Source: Microbulbifer pacificus (lineage in GTDB: Bacteria > Pseudomonadota > Gammaproteobacteria > Pseudomonadales > Cellvibrionaceae). From it: a stretch of DNA of 64,000 bases. Below the pieces are notes generated by a model. The model was given only the letters and a program-made list of their open reading frames with translations. It was not told the origin of the DNA and did no database searches. The DNA lies in the NCBI RefSeq assembly GCF_033723955.1, contig NZ_CP137555.1:3030001-3094000 (forward strand). Reading direction: 5' to 3'. Shown here piece after piece: positions 56,314 through 64,000 of this stretch. A program made the translations under genes and the position numbers. The first letter of the stretch is position 1. Each line of letters opens with the position of its first letter.

Positions 56314-57711
56314 ATGAACAGCGTTATATCCATGGCTTATCTGTTCTCCGCGGTGATGTTCATCCTGAGCCTCGGCGGACTGTCCACCCACGAAACCGCG
56401 CGCCGCGGTAACTACTACGGCATGGTGGGGATGGCGGTTGCCATCATCGCCACCGTGGCCGGTATCACCGCCGGTGCCTATCTGCCCGTGGCCGTCGCCA
56501 TGGGCGTGGGCGCGGTGATCGGTATTCACCTGGCGCGCAAGGTCGAGATGACCGCAATGCCGCAGCTGGTTGCCCTGCTGCACAGCTTTGTGGGCCTGGC
56601 GGCGGTACTGATCGGCTGGAGTGGTTACCTCGATCCCCGTGTGAACCTCGAAGGTGCCGCGCATATCGTGCACAACTCCGAGATCTTTATCGGTGTGTTC
56701 ATCGGTGCCATCACCCTGACCGGTTCCATCGTCGCCTTCGGCAAACTGCAGGGGCTGATCTCCGGCAAACCGCTGATGCTGCCGGCGCGCCACTGGCTGA
56801 ACCTGATCGCGATCCTGGTGTGCGTGCTGCTGGGTGCCTGGTTCATCCCTGCCGACGTGAGCCCCACCACCATCGTCTACCTGCTGGTGATGACCTCCAT
56901 CGCGCTGCTGCTGGGTATCCACCTGATCGCGGCGATTGGCGGCGCGGACATGCCGGTGGTGATCTCCATGCTGAACAGCTACTCCGGTTGGGCTGCGGCG
57001 GCAACCGGTTTCATGCTGAGCAACGACCTGCTGATCGTGATCGGTGCGCTGGTGGGCTCGTCCGGTGCCATCCTCAGTTACATCATGTGCCGCGGCATGA
57101 ACCGCTCCTTTGTCAGTGTGATCCTCGGTGGCTTCGGTTCCGACGGTGAAGTGGCTGGCGGTGAAGGGGAGTTGGAAGGCGAAGTAGTGGCCACTTCCCA
57201 CGAAGAGCTGGCGGACGACCTCAATGCGGCCAACAGCATCGTGATCGTGCCCGGTTTCGGCATGGCGGTGGCCCACGCCCAGCAGGCGGTGAGTGACCTC
57301 ACCGACAAGCTGCGCAAGGCCGGCAAGACCGTACGCTTCGGTATCCACCCGGTAGCGGGCCGTCTGCCCGGACACATGAACGTATTGCTGGCGGAAGCCA
57401 ACGTGCCTTACGACATCGTGCTGGAGATGGAAGAGATCAACGACGATCTGCCGAAAACCGACCTGGTGCTGGTGATCGGTGCGAATGACACCGTCAACCC
57501 GGACGCGGTGGAGAAGCCCGGCTCCCCCATCGCCGGCATGCCGGTACTGGAAGTGTGGAAAGCAGGCAAGGTGGTAGTGCTGAAGCGCTCCATGGCCTCC
57601 GGTTACGCCGGCGTCGCCAACCCGCTGTTCTACAAGGAGAACTCGCGCATGCTGTTCGGCGATGCGAAGGAGAGCCTGCAGAGCGTGCTTGGCAAGCTGA
57701 CGCCGGCCTGA
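56314..57711 (+). CDS. pntB: NAD(P) transhydrogenase subunit beta
   Basis: The 465-residue partner of PntA has about nine N-terminal membrane helices forming the proton channel (about residues 1-255). A soluble NADP(H)-binding domain follows ('[20 protein letters not shown]', '[21 protein letters not shown]', '[14 protein letters not shown]', '[16 protein letters not shown]'). The length is close to E. coli PntB (462). AAGGAGAAGCAGAC precedes the ATG, and the gene is coupled to pntA. Confidence 0.97.
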   Translation: MNSVISMAYLFSAVMFILSLGGLSTHETARRGNYYGMVGMAVAIIATVAGITAGAYLPVAVAMGVGAVIGIHLARKVEMTAMPQLVALLHSFVGLAAVLIGWSGYLDPRVNLEGAAHIVHNSEIFIGVFIGAITLTGSIVAFGKLQGLISGKPLMLPARHWLNLIAILVCVLLGAWFIPADVSPTTIVYLLVMTSIALLLGIHLIAAIGGADMPVVISMLNSYSGWAAAATGFMLSNDLLIVIGALVGSSGAILSYIMCRGMNRSFVSVILGGFGSDGEVAGGEGELEGEVVATSHEELADDLNAANSIVIVPGFGMAVAHAQQAVSDLTDKLRKAGKTVRFGIHPVAGRLPGHMNVLLAEANVPYDIVLEMEEINDDLPKTDLVLVIGANDTVNPDAVEKPGSPIAGMPVLEVWKAGKVVVLKRSMASGYAGVANPLFYKENSRMLFGDAKESLQSVLGKLTPA

Positions 57712-57830
57712 TGACGTAACTGGCGGTGGTCTTTTGATCGCCGCCGCTACCGGGTGACAACAGGGTCGCCCGGTAGCTCCCTCGGTGGTAACCTCTAGCG
57801 CTTGCGTACCAATTATAAAAAGCGCCAAAC

Positions 57831-59423
57831 ATGCAAGCCTTGTCCAAACCTTCTCTTCGTTCGTTGCAACTTTCCCTGATAGCCTCCGCGCTGTTTACCC
57901 TTAGTGCCTGTGGTGGTGGATCGTCCGGTGGTTCATCGTCGTCTGATCGCGGCCGGGGTGACAACGATGTTGTCTGGCAGCAGGGCGTATTTCAGCCGGC
58001 GGAAACCTTTGCCAATCGCTGCGAGATGCCTCGCACGGGTACCGATCCTTTTTCTGGCCGTCCTTATGCCGATGTAAAAGGCAGCACCCTGGATGAAAAC
58101 AACTGGCTGCGCAGCTGGAGCAATGATCTCTATCTTTGGTACGACGAAATCGTGGATCGGAACCCGGCTGGTTTCGACACCGAAGCGTATTTCGATACCC
58201 TGAAAACCACCGAATCGACCGTGTCAGGAGCACCCAAGGACCAGTTTCATTTTCTGGTGCCGACCGATGAATGGATTGCGCAATCTCAATCGGGGATATG
58301 GGTCGGTTACGGAGTGCAGTGGGCACTGCTAAGTCCTGTGCCGCCGCGCGAAGCCGTGGTTGCCTACACCGAGCAGCAAAATGCGCTCGGATTGCCACCG
58401 CGCGGCGCGCGGATTCTGTCTATCGACGGTTACAGTATTGATGTGAATACCCAGGCCGGAGTAGATGCTCTGAACGCTGGCCTGTTTCCTTCTGCAGAAG
58501 GTGAAACACACCATTTCCGGTTCCGCTATCTCGACGGTTCCGAGCACGAGATTGCGCTCACGGCGGGTGAGGTGGTTTCCGACCCGGTGCAGTATGTCAA
58601 AGTGGTCGACGGCGCAATGGGGCGCAAAGTGGGCTACATGCTGTTCAATGATCATATCGCCACCGCTGAGAAGGAATTGGTCGACGGCGTAAACTATCTG
58701 CGCGGCCAGGGGATCGATGAGCTGGTGCTGGATTTGCGCTACAACGGCGGTGGCTATCTGGCGATTGCCAGCCAGCTTGCCTACATGATCGCCGGAGACA
58801 TGGCGACGGCGGGGCGGGTGTTTGAAACACTGAAATTCAATGACAAGCACCCGGAGACCAACCCGGTTACCGGAGAGCCGTTGTTGGGCACGCCTTTTTA
58901 CAATGAGACCCTGGGATTTTCCGCGGAAGGGGGGTTATTGCTGCCCACACTCGACCTCTCGCGGGTTTTCGTCCTGACCGGCCCCAATACCTGTTCCGCC
59001 AGCGAGGCGATCATCAACGGCCTGCGCGGTATTGATGTGGAAGTGGTGCAGATCGGCGAAACCACCTGTGGCAAACCCTACGGTTTTTATCCCGCGGACA
59101 ATTGCGGCACCACCTACTTCAGCATCCAGTTCCAGGGGATAAACAGTAAAGGCTTTGGTGATTACGCTGACGGTTTTACGCCCGCCCCAAGCGGGGATTG
59201 GGGCGCGGAGGTGAATGGTTGCCCGGTCGGTGACGACTGGAATCATGCGCTGGGAGATGTTAATGAAGCGCGCTTCGCCACTGCGCTGAATTACATCAAT
59301 AGCGGTTCCTGCAACCTGTATGGGGTGATGAGTGCGCGGGCAGCGGAGCCGGCCAGCGAACAGTCAACGGATTTTACCTTGCCCAAGGCGGTCTGGCGTG
59401 AAAACCGTATTTACGTGAGATGA
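57831..59423 (+). CDS. S41-family (C-terminal processing-like) serine peptidase, lipoprotein
   Basis: The 530-residue exported protein has a lipobox (LSAC) followed by a Gly/Ser-rich spacer, so it is an outer-membrane or periplasmic lipoprotein. A PDZ-like segment ('PPRGARILSIDGYSIDVNTQAGVDALNA') precedes the tail-protease core: 'GYMLFNDHIA', 'LVLDLRYNGGGYLAIASQLAYMIAG', the nucleophile Ser in 'TCSASEAIINGL', and 'GETTCGKPYGFYP'. The Ser/Lys dyad is present except that the Lys appears in the 'TCGKPYG' position, as usual for S41. Paired Cys residues suggest periplasmic disulphides. The next gene starts 5 bases downstream. Confidence 0.87.
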   Translation: MQALSKPSLRSLQLSLIASALFTLSACGGGSSGGSSSSDRGRGDNDVVWQQGVFQPAETFANRCEMPRTGTDPFSGRPYADVKGSTLDENNWLRSWSNDLYLWYDEIVDRNPAGFDTEAYFDTLKTTESTVSGAPKDQFHFLVPTDEWIAQSQSGIWVGYGVQWALLSPVPPREAVVAYTEQQNALGLPPRGARILSIDGYSIDVNTQAGVDALNAGLFPSAEGETHHFRFRYLDGSEHEIALTAGEVVSDPVQYVKVVDGAMGRKVGYMLFNDHIATAEKELVDGVNYLRGQGIDELVLDLRYNGGGYLAIASQLAYMIAGDMATAGRVFETLKFNDKHPETNPVTGEPLLGTPFYNETLGFSAEGGLLLPTLDLSRVFVLTGPNTCSASEAIINGLRGIDVEVVQIGETTCGKPYGFYPADNCGTTYFSIQFQGINSKGFGDYADGFTPAPSGDWGAEVNGCPVGDDWNHALGDVNEARFATALNYINSGSCNLYGVMSARAAEPASEQSTDFTLPKAVWRENRIYVR

Positions 59424-59427
59424 CGAT

Positions 59428-59814
59428 GTGAAATGGAAACTTGCCAGGACAGTTTGCGGTGTTAGCGCATGCACGGTATTGATATCGTGCGCTTCAATTG
59501 CCGCCGCCGGGCCTGACCAGCCGGCGCTGATCGTGAATCCCGAGCCGGCGGCGATTGCCCAGTTGCAGCAGGTACTTGTCGAGGCCAACTACGGCGCTTC
59601 GGTGACGGTGGCGAAAGATGTGTTCAGCGACAGCAGTCGCCTGGCGCTGGAGCAGGGACGGCAGGTGGATGGGCCGACGCGCCCGCTGACCGGCCGTGAC
59701 CTCGGCAAACCCAGAATTTTCCGGCTGGTCAAAAACAGTGGCGGCTGTTGGCTGGTCCGGGCAGAGGACGGGCAGCGCTGGCATCTGGATAAGCTGGCCT
59801 GTGTCCCCGAATAA
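59428..59814 (+). CDS. Small secreted protein of unknown function
   Basis: The 128-residue protein has an N-terminal signal-type sequence ('TVCGVSACTVLISCASIAAAG') with a possible lipobox (LISC), so it is exported or lipid-anchored. The mature part is rich in Ala, Gln and Val and contains 'RLALEQGRQVDGPTRPLTGRDLGKPRIFRLVKNSGGCWLVRAEDGQRWHL'. I recognise no family. It starts with GTG, 5 bases after the S41 peptidase stop, so the two are probably co-expressed; a substrate or inhibitor role would be speculation. Confidence 0.6.
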   Translation: MKWKLARTVCGVSACTVLISCASIAAAGPDQPALIVNPEPAAIAQLQQVLVEANYGASVTVAKDVFSDSSRLALEQGRQVDGPTRPLTGRDLGKPRIFRLVKNSGGCWLVRAEDGQRWHLDKLACVPE

Positions 59815-59907
59815 ATTGATAAGTGCTATTTGATTGAGGCCGAGCATACGGTCATCCACGTGAGGAAAGTGGATATTCCAATAAGTAAAATGTTCAGTGA
59901 GTGAAAA

Positions 59908-60684
59908 ATGACGAGAAGTTTCAATAAATCCTGGCTTGCGGTTGTGGCGTTGCTGTGCGGCACATCGGCCATGGCAGAACCCCAGACCACGATCTTCATG
60001 GCCGGTGATTCCACTATGGCCATCAAGGAGATCAAGGACTACCCGGAAACCGGCTGGGGTGTGCCGTTTGCGGTATTTTTTGCGGACGACATCAAGGTCG
60101 ACAACCGCGCGATGAACGGCCGCAGCACCCGCACCTTTATCGAGGAGGGGCGCTGGAAGGGCATCATGGATGAGGTCAAGGCCGGTGATTACGTGATCAT
60201 CCAGTTCGGCCACAACGACGAGTCGGAAAGCAAAAAGGACCGCTACACGCCGCCGGCGCAGTACAAGGCGAACCTTTCCGGATTTATAAGGGATGTGCGC
60301 AAGGCCGGTGCCGAGCCCATTCTTATGTCACCCATCACCCGCCGCTACTTCGAGGGTGAGCACCAGATTCAGCACACCCATCCCTATGCACCGCTGGTGC
60401 GGGAAGTGGCGGCTAAGGAAAAGGTGGCGTTCATCGATATGGAAGTGGTCACCCGCGAGTACTTCCAGGCCATGGGCGACAGGGATAGTGCACTGCGCTT
60501 TATGCACATTGCGCCGGACCTGCACCCGAATTACCCGCTGGGGGTGCGCGATGACACCCACCTGAACCAACTGGGCGCGCGGGAAGTAGCACAGCTGGTG
60601 CTGGCGGAGCTGCGCAAGCGTGAGCACCCGCTGGCCAAGCGCCTGCGCACTCCGGACCCCAAGCACTTGGCGCTGAAATACTGA
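59908..60684 (+). CDS. SGNH/GDSL hydrolase, rhamnogalacturonan acetylesterase-like
   Basis: The 258-residue secreted esterase has a signal peptide (to about SAMAE). Block I is 'IFMAGDSTMA' (nucleophile Ser), block III 'IIQFGHNDES' (oxyanion Asn) and block V 'DDTHLNQLGA' (Asp-His). Gly is supplied by 'NGRSTRTF'. This set is that of the rhamnogalacturonan acetylesterase family (CE12), which deacetylates pectin. No other pectin genes are adjacent, so the polysaccharide is not certain. Confidence 0.87.
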   Translation: MTRSFNKSWLAVVALLCGTSAMAEPQTTIFMAGDSTMAIKEIKDYPETGWGVPFAVFFADDIKVDNRAMNGRSTRTFIEEGRWKGIMDEVKAGDYVIIQFGHNDESESKKDRYTPPAQYKANLSGFIRDVRKAGAEPILMSPITRRYFEGEHQIQHTHPYAPLVREVAAKEKVAFIDMEVVTREYFQAMGDRDSALRFMHIAPDLHPNYPLGVRDDTHLNQLGAREVAQLVLAELRKREHPLAKRLRTPDPKHLALKY

Positions 60685-60779
60685 GACCGAGGACGGCCGG
60701 CAAGTCACTAGCCTGAACCAAGGTGCGGGCTGGTGGCGGATCGAGTGGAGAAGGAAGAAGAGGGCTGAGAAGGAGGAGA

Positions 60780-60802
60780 GGGCCGGTGCTTACGACCGGC
60801 CC
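60780..60802. repeat. GC-rich hairpin between the esterase and yhbY
   Basis: GGGCCGG and CCGGCCC form a perfect 7-bp stem around TGCTTACGA. No T-run follows on either strand, so it is either a weak terminator for the converging genes or a REP-like palindrome. Confidence 0.35.
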
Positions 60803-60823
60803 GCGGGTGCCAGGGCGAAAGGA

Positions 60824-61126
60824 TCAACGCAACAGGTTGGAGAGCTTGGCGTTGGGCTTTTCCGCCTTGCGGAAGATCAGCGCGATTTTGCCGATTTCCT
60901 GTACCAGCTCCGCGCCGCTTTGCTGACACAGCTCCGCGATCAGCTCGCGACGGACTTCACGGTCATTTACGGCCAGTTTGACCTTGATCAGCTCGTGGTC
61001 ATCGAGGGCGCGATTCAGTTCTGCCGCCACCCCTTCGGTCAGGCCATTCTCGGCGACAGTGACCACGGGCTTCAGATTGTGACCGATGGTGCGCAAGGCT
61101 TTTTTACGGTCGGCGGTTAAAGGCAT
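60824..61126 (-). CDS. yhbY: YhbY/CRM-family RNA-binding protein
   Basis: The 100-residue CRM-domain protein is associated with 50S ribosome assembly in relatives. Landmarks are 'LKPVVTVAENGLTEGVAAELNRALDDHELIKVKLA', 'RRELIAELCQQSGAELVQEIGKIALIFRKA' and the C-terminal basic tail. The ATG at 61126 follows GGAG and removes four residues of an open upstream frame. Divergent placement from rlmE is the common arrangement in gammaproteobacteria. Confidence 0.95.
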   Translation of the reverse strand: MPLTADRKKALRTIGHNLKPVVTVAENGLTEGVAAELNRALDDHELIKVKLAVNDREVRRELIAELCQQSGAELVQEIGKIALIFRKAEKPNAKLSNLLR

Positions 61127-61358
61127 ACAATACTCCATCCTTAAATCGCGGCAGAGGCTGCCGCTGTGGGCAGGCAGTGCAATTCCCTACATTGTTGTAC
61201 ATAGGTAATGTGTACAAGCGTAGAGGAACAGAGCCTGCTGTCATACGAAAGTGTGGTCAGCAGCAGCGTTGCATGTGCCCGCCTCTATCAACCCCAATCC
61301 CGGTCAGCCGCGCAGGTATTTGCGGCGGGGCCCGGATTTCAGCGATGTATTGTAACTG

Positions 61359-61979
61359 ATGGCCCGATCAAAGAGCAGCCACCGTTGGCTGCGCGAACAT
61401 TTCAACGACCCCTACGTCAAACAGTCCCAGAAGGACGGCTACCGCTCGCGGGCGTCCTACAAGCTGCAGGAGCTGAATGACAAAGACCGCCTGTTCAAGC
61501 CGGGTATGACCGTGGTGGACCTGGGCGCCGCCCCCGGCGGCTGGTCCCAGGTGGCTGCACAACTGGTGGGTCACAAAGGCCGGGTACTGGCTTCCGACAT
61601 CCTGCCGATGGACGCCCTGGCCGGGGTGGACTTTGTGCAGGGAGACTTCACCGAAGAAGCGGTGTTCACCGAACTGCTGGAAAAACTGGGCGAAGAGCGT
61701 GCCGACCTTGTGATTTCCGATATGGCCCCCAATATGAGTGGGGTGCGCGCCGCAGATCAGCCCGCCGCCATGTACCTGGTGGAACTGGCGGTGGATATGG
61801 CGCGTCAGACCCTGAAGCCCGGCGGTGCCTTTGTGGCCAAGGTGTTTCAGGGGGAAGGATTTGACGAACTAATTCGCGACCTGCGCAGTCAGTACCAGTC
61901 GGTTGTCACCCGCAAGCCCGGTGCATCCCGTCCGCGCTCCCGCGAGGTCTATGTGGTGGCGCGCGGCTTCAAGGGCTGA
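61359..61979 (+). CDS. rlmE: 23S rRNA (uridine(2552)-2'-O)-methyltransferase RlmE (FtsJ/RrmJ)
   Basis: The 206-residue enzyme methylates U2552 of the ribosomal A-loop using SAM. It has the catalytic Lys of the K-D-K-E tetrad in '[11 protein letters not shown]', SAM-binding '[17 protein letters not shown]', Asp in '[11 protein letters not shown]', Lys in '[13 protein letters not shown]' and the terminal Glu in '[10 protein letters not shown]'. The length is the same as E. coli RlmE (209). It is followed by ftsH, the conserved order. Confidence 0.96.
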   Translation: MARSKSSHRWLREHFNDPYVKQSQKDGYRSRASYKLQELNDKDRLFKPGMTVVDLGAAPGGWSQVAAQLVGHKGRVLASDILPMDALAGVDFVQGDFTEEAVFTELLEKLGEERADLVISDMAPNMSGVRAADQPAAMYLVELAVDMARQTLKPGGAFVAKVFQGEGFDELIRDLRSQYQSVVTRKPGASRPRSREVYVVARGFKG

Positions 61980-62199
61980 CGACTGGGACTAACGACTGGA
62001 ACGTTTCCGTTTTTTTGGAGCGGGCGTCCCGATATGGTAAAAGGACTGGACGGCCGAATCCCGAGTTCGACCGCCAAACCACTCCGGTCGCGGCCCCTAG
62101 TCCGGGCCTCGTGACCAGAACGACAGATTTACGATTTTCGCCGCCTATACTGGGTGGAATGGAATTACCGGCTAAGGCAATGGCAAGAGGGCATACCCT

Positions 62200-64000
62200 T
62201 TGAACGATATGGCAAAGAATCTGGTGTTGTGGCTGATCATCGCGGCGGTGCTGCTGATGGTCTTCCAGAACTTCAAGCCGCAATCCAGGGACGAATCCCT
62301 CAGCTATTCCCAGTTTGTGCAGGATGTTCAGTCCGGCCAGGTGAAAAGCGTGATGGTGGATGGCCTGGTGATCACCGGAGAAAAAGCCGATGGCAGCCGC
62401 TTCAAGACCATTCAGCCACAGATCATCGACGACGAACTCACCAATGAAATGGTGCGCGGCGGTGTGCAGTTCAATGGCCGTGAGCCGGAATCCCCCAGTA
62501 TCTGGCAGCAGCTGCTGGTGGCCAGCTTCCCGATCCTGATCATTATTGCCGTATTCATGTTCTTCATGCGCCAGATGCAGGGCGGTGCCGGCGGTCGCTC
62601 CGGCCCCATGGCCTTCGGCAAGAGCAAGGCGCGCCTTCTTGGTGAAGACCAGATCAAGACCACTTTCGCCGATGTGGCGGGTGTGGATGAAGCCAAGGAA
62701 GACGTGCAGGAGCTGGTGGAGTTCCTGCGCGACCCGTCCAAATTCCAGCGCCTCGGCGGTGCCATTCCCCGCGGTGTGCTGATGGCGGGCCCTCCCGGTA
62801 CCGGCAAGACCCTGCTGGCCAAAGCCATTGCCGGCGAGGCCAAGGTGCCGTTCTTCTCCATTTCCGGTTCCGACTTCGTGGAAATGTTCGTGGGCGTGGG
62901 CGCATCCCGCGTGCGCGACATGTTCGAGCAGGCCAAGAAGCAGGCGCCGTGCATCATCTTTATCGATGAGATCGACGCCGTTGGCCGTCACCGCGGTGCC
63001 GGTGTCGGCGGCGGTCACGACGAGCGCGAACAGACCCTGAACCAGCTGCTGGTGGAAATGGACGGCTTTGAAGGTAACGAGGGCGTGATCGTCATCGCCG
63101 CCACCAACCGTCCGGACGTGCTCGACTCCGCGCTGCTGCGCCCGGGCCGTTTCGACCGCCAGGTCTTTGTCGGCCTGCCGGATATCCGCGGCCGCGAACA
63201 GATCCTGAAGGTACACATGCGCAAGGTGCCGCTGGACGAGCGCGTCGACCCGCAGACCATTGCCCGCGGAACCCCCGGCTTCTCCGGTGCCGACCTAGCC
63301 AACCTGGTGAACGAAGCCGCGCTGTTCGCCGCCCGCGCCAACAAACGCATGGTCACCATGGACGAGTTCGAGCGCGCCCGCGACAAAATCATGATGGGCG
63401 CCGAGCGCAAATCCATGGTGATGAACGAGAAGGAAAAGACCAATACCGCATACCACGAGGCCGGTCATGCGATTATCGGTCGCCTGGTGCCGGAGCACGA
63501 TCCGGTGCACAAGGTCACCATCATTCCCCGCGGCCGTGCGCTGGGTGTTACCCAGTTCCTGCCGGAAGAGGACAAGTACAGCCTGTCCAAGCGCGCACTG
63601 GAATCCCAGCTGTGCTCTCTGTTTGGCGGCCGTATCGCGGAAGAGATGACCCTGGGGCTCGATGGAGTCACCACCGGTGCCTCCAACGATATCGAGCGCG
63701 CTACCGATATCGCGCGCAACATGGTGACCAAGTGGGGGCTGTCGGAGAAGCTCGGCCCGCTGCACTACGGTGAGGACGACAGCGGCCAGCCGGGACATGG
63801 CAACCCCATTTCCGGCAAGACCTCGAACGAGATCGACGAGGAGGTCCGCCGCATCATCGACACCTGCTATTCCCGCGCGAAAAAGCTGCTGGAAGACAAC
63901 CGGGATATTCTCGAGGCGATGAAAGACGCGCTGATAGAATACGAGACCCTAGATGCCGAGCAGGTGGATGACCTGATGGTCCGCCGCAAGGTACGCCCAC
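62200..64000 (+). CDS. ftsH: ATP-dependent zinc metalloprotease FtsH, 3'-truncated by the window
   Basis: The gene is partial; about 600 residues are visible. FtsH is a membrane AAA+ protease that degrades LpxC, sigma-32, SecY and others. Two membrane helices ('[15 protein letters not shown]', then '[16 protein letters not shown]') precede the AAA module (Walker [10 protein letters not shown], Walker [13 protein letters not shown], second region of homology RPGRFDRQV) and the zinc site HEAGH. The TTG at 62200 (MNDMAKN) has AGAGGG 8 bases upstream; the ATG at 62209 (MAKN) is an equally known start in this family. The C-terminal tail lies beyond the window. Confidence 0.97.
   Translation, partial: MNDMAKNLVLWLIIAAVLLMVFQNFKPQSRDESLSYSQFVQDVQSGQVKSVMVDGLVITGEKADGSRFKTIQPQIIDDELTNEMVRGGVQFNGREPESPSIWQQLLVASFPILIIIAVFMFFMRQMQGGAGGRSGPMAFGKSKARLLGEDQIKTTFADVAGVDEAKEDVQELVEFLRDPSKFQRLGGAIPRGVLMAGPPGTGKTLLAKAIAGEAKVPFFSISGSDFVEMFVGVGASRVRDMFEQAKKQAPCIIFIDEIDAVGRHRGAGVGGGHDEREQTLNQLLVEMDGFEGNEGVIVIAATNRPDVLDSALLRPGRFDRQVFVGLPDIRGREQILKVHMRKVPLDERVDPQTIARGTPGFSGADLANLVNEAALFAARANKRMVTMDEFERARDKIMMGAERKSMVMNEKEKTNTAYHEAGHAIIGRLVPEHDPVHKVTIIPRGRALGVTQFLPEEDKYSLSKRALESQLCSLFGGRIAEEMTLGLDGVTTGASNDIERATDIARNMVTKWGLSEKLGPLHYGEDDSGQPGHGNPISGKTSNEIDEEVRRIIDTCYSRAKKLLEDNRDILEAMKDALIEYETLDAEQVDDLMVRRKVRP

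Noticed and set aside
54670..57828. A 1052-codon open frame antisense to pntA-pntB
   Set aside because: It mirrors two certain genes, is rich in His/Gln/Arg as expected from the reverse of GC-rich codons, has no ribosome binding site or family features, and runs across both gene boundaries.

Overview
The window looks like chromosomal DNA of a GC-rich, aerobic, probably marine gammaproteobacterium, perhaps Cellvibrionales/Microbulbifer-like. This is inferred from gene order and protein style only. The two ends carry a conserved housekeeping neighbourhood: carA-carB-greA on the left and yhbY / rlmE-ftsH on the right. In Pseudomonas and relatives greA lies close to yhbY-rlmE-ftsH; here about 55 kb of mostly accessory genes separates them.

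Layout. 1-5.9 kb: end of a YfiR-like gene, then carbamoyl-phosphate synthase (carA, carB) and greA. 5.9-15.4 kb (minus strand): an expanded curli locus. One collinear run csgD-csgE-csgF-csgG-csgB-csgA is followed by two more curlin-repeat genes, a secreted di-haem cytochrome c peroxidase/MauG-type protein, and a further curlin-repeat gene. Two of the curlin units share a 39-bp upstream element. 15.8-22.6 kb: an HlyD/ABC exporter (three genes), an unidentified membrane protein, and tandem GDPD-family proteins. 22.6-27.8 kb: an RND efflux pump with a lipoprotein adaptor and a divergent TetR regulator. 27.9-34.7 kb (minus): a YadG/YadH-like ABC exporter, a dienelactone hydrolase, trmH, an MFS transporter, a ChrR-like cupin and moeA.

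34.7-46.3 kb (minus): assimilatory nitrate reduction. It comprises nasA, nirD, nirB, a PP2C phosphatase-Ser/Thr kinase fusion, narK, and the nitrate-sensing pair nasS/nasT. narK and nirB each have an upstream sigma-54-like motif. The narK leader contains an intrinsic terminator, as expected for NasT (ANTAR) antitermination. MoeA and MobA supply the molybdenum cofactor (bis-MGD) for NasA. A frameshifted porin remnant lies upstream of nasT.

47.0-54.1 kb (plus): a probably periplasmic xanthine-dehydrogenase-family oxidoreductase (Tat-exported Mo subunit, 2Fe-2S subunit, tri-haem cytochrome c) with an outer-membrane channel gene, then mobA and a solitary ModA-like lipoprotein. 54.8-60.7 kb: pntA-pntB, an S41 peptidase lipoprotein, a small secreted protein and an SGNH (rhamnogalacturonan-acetylesterase-like) hydrolase. 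60.8-64 kb: yhbY (minus), rlmE and ftsH (runs off the end). I saw no tRNA, rRNA, CRISPR array, insertion sequence or prophage.
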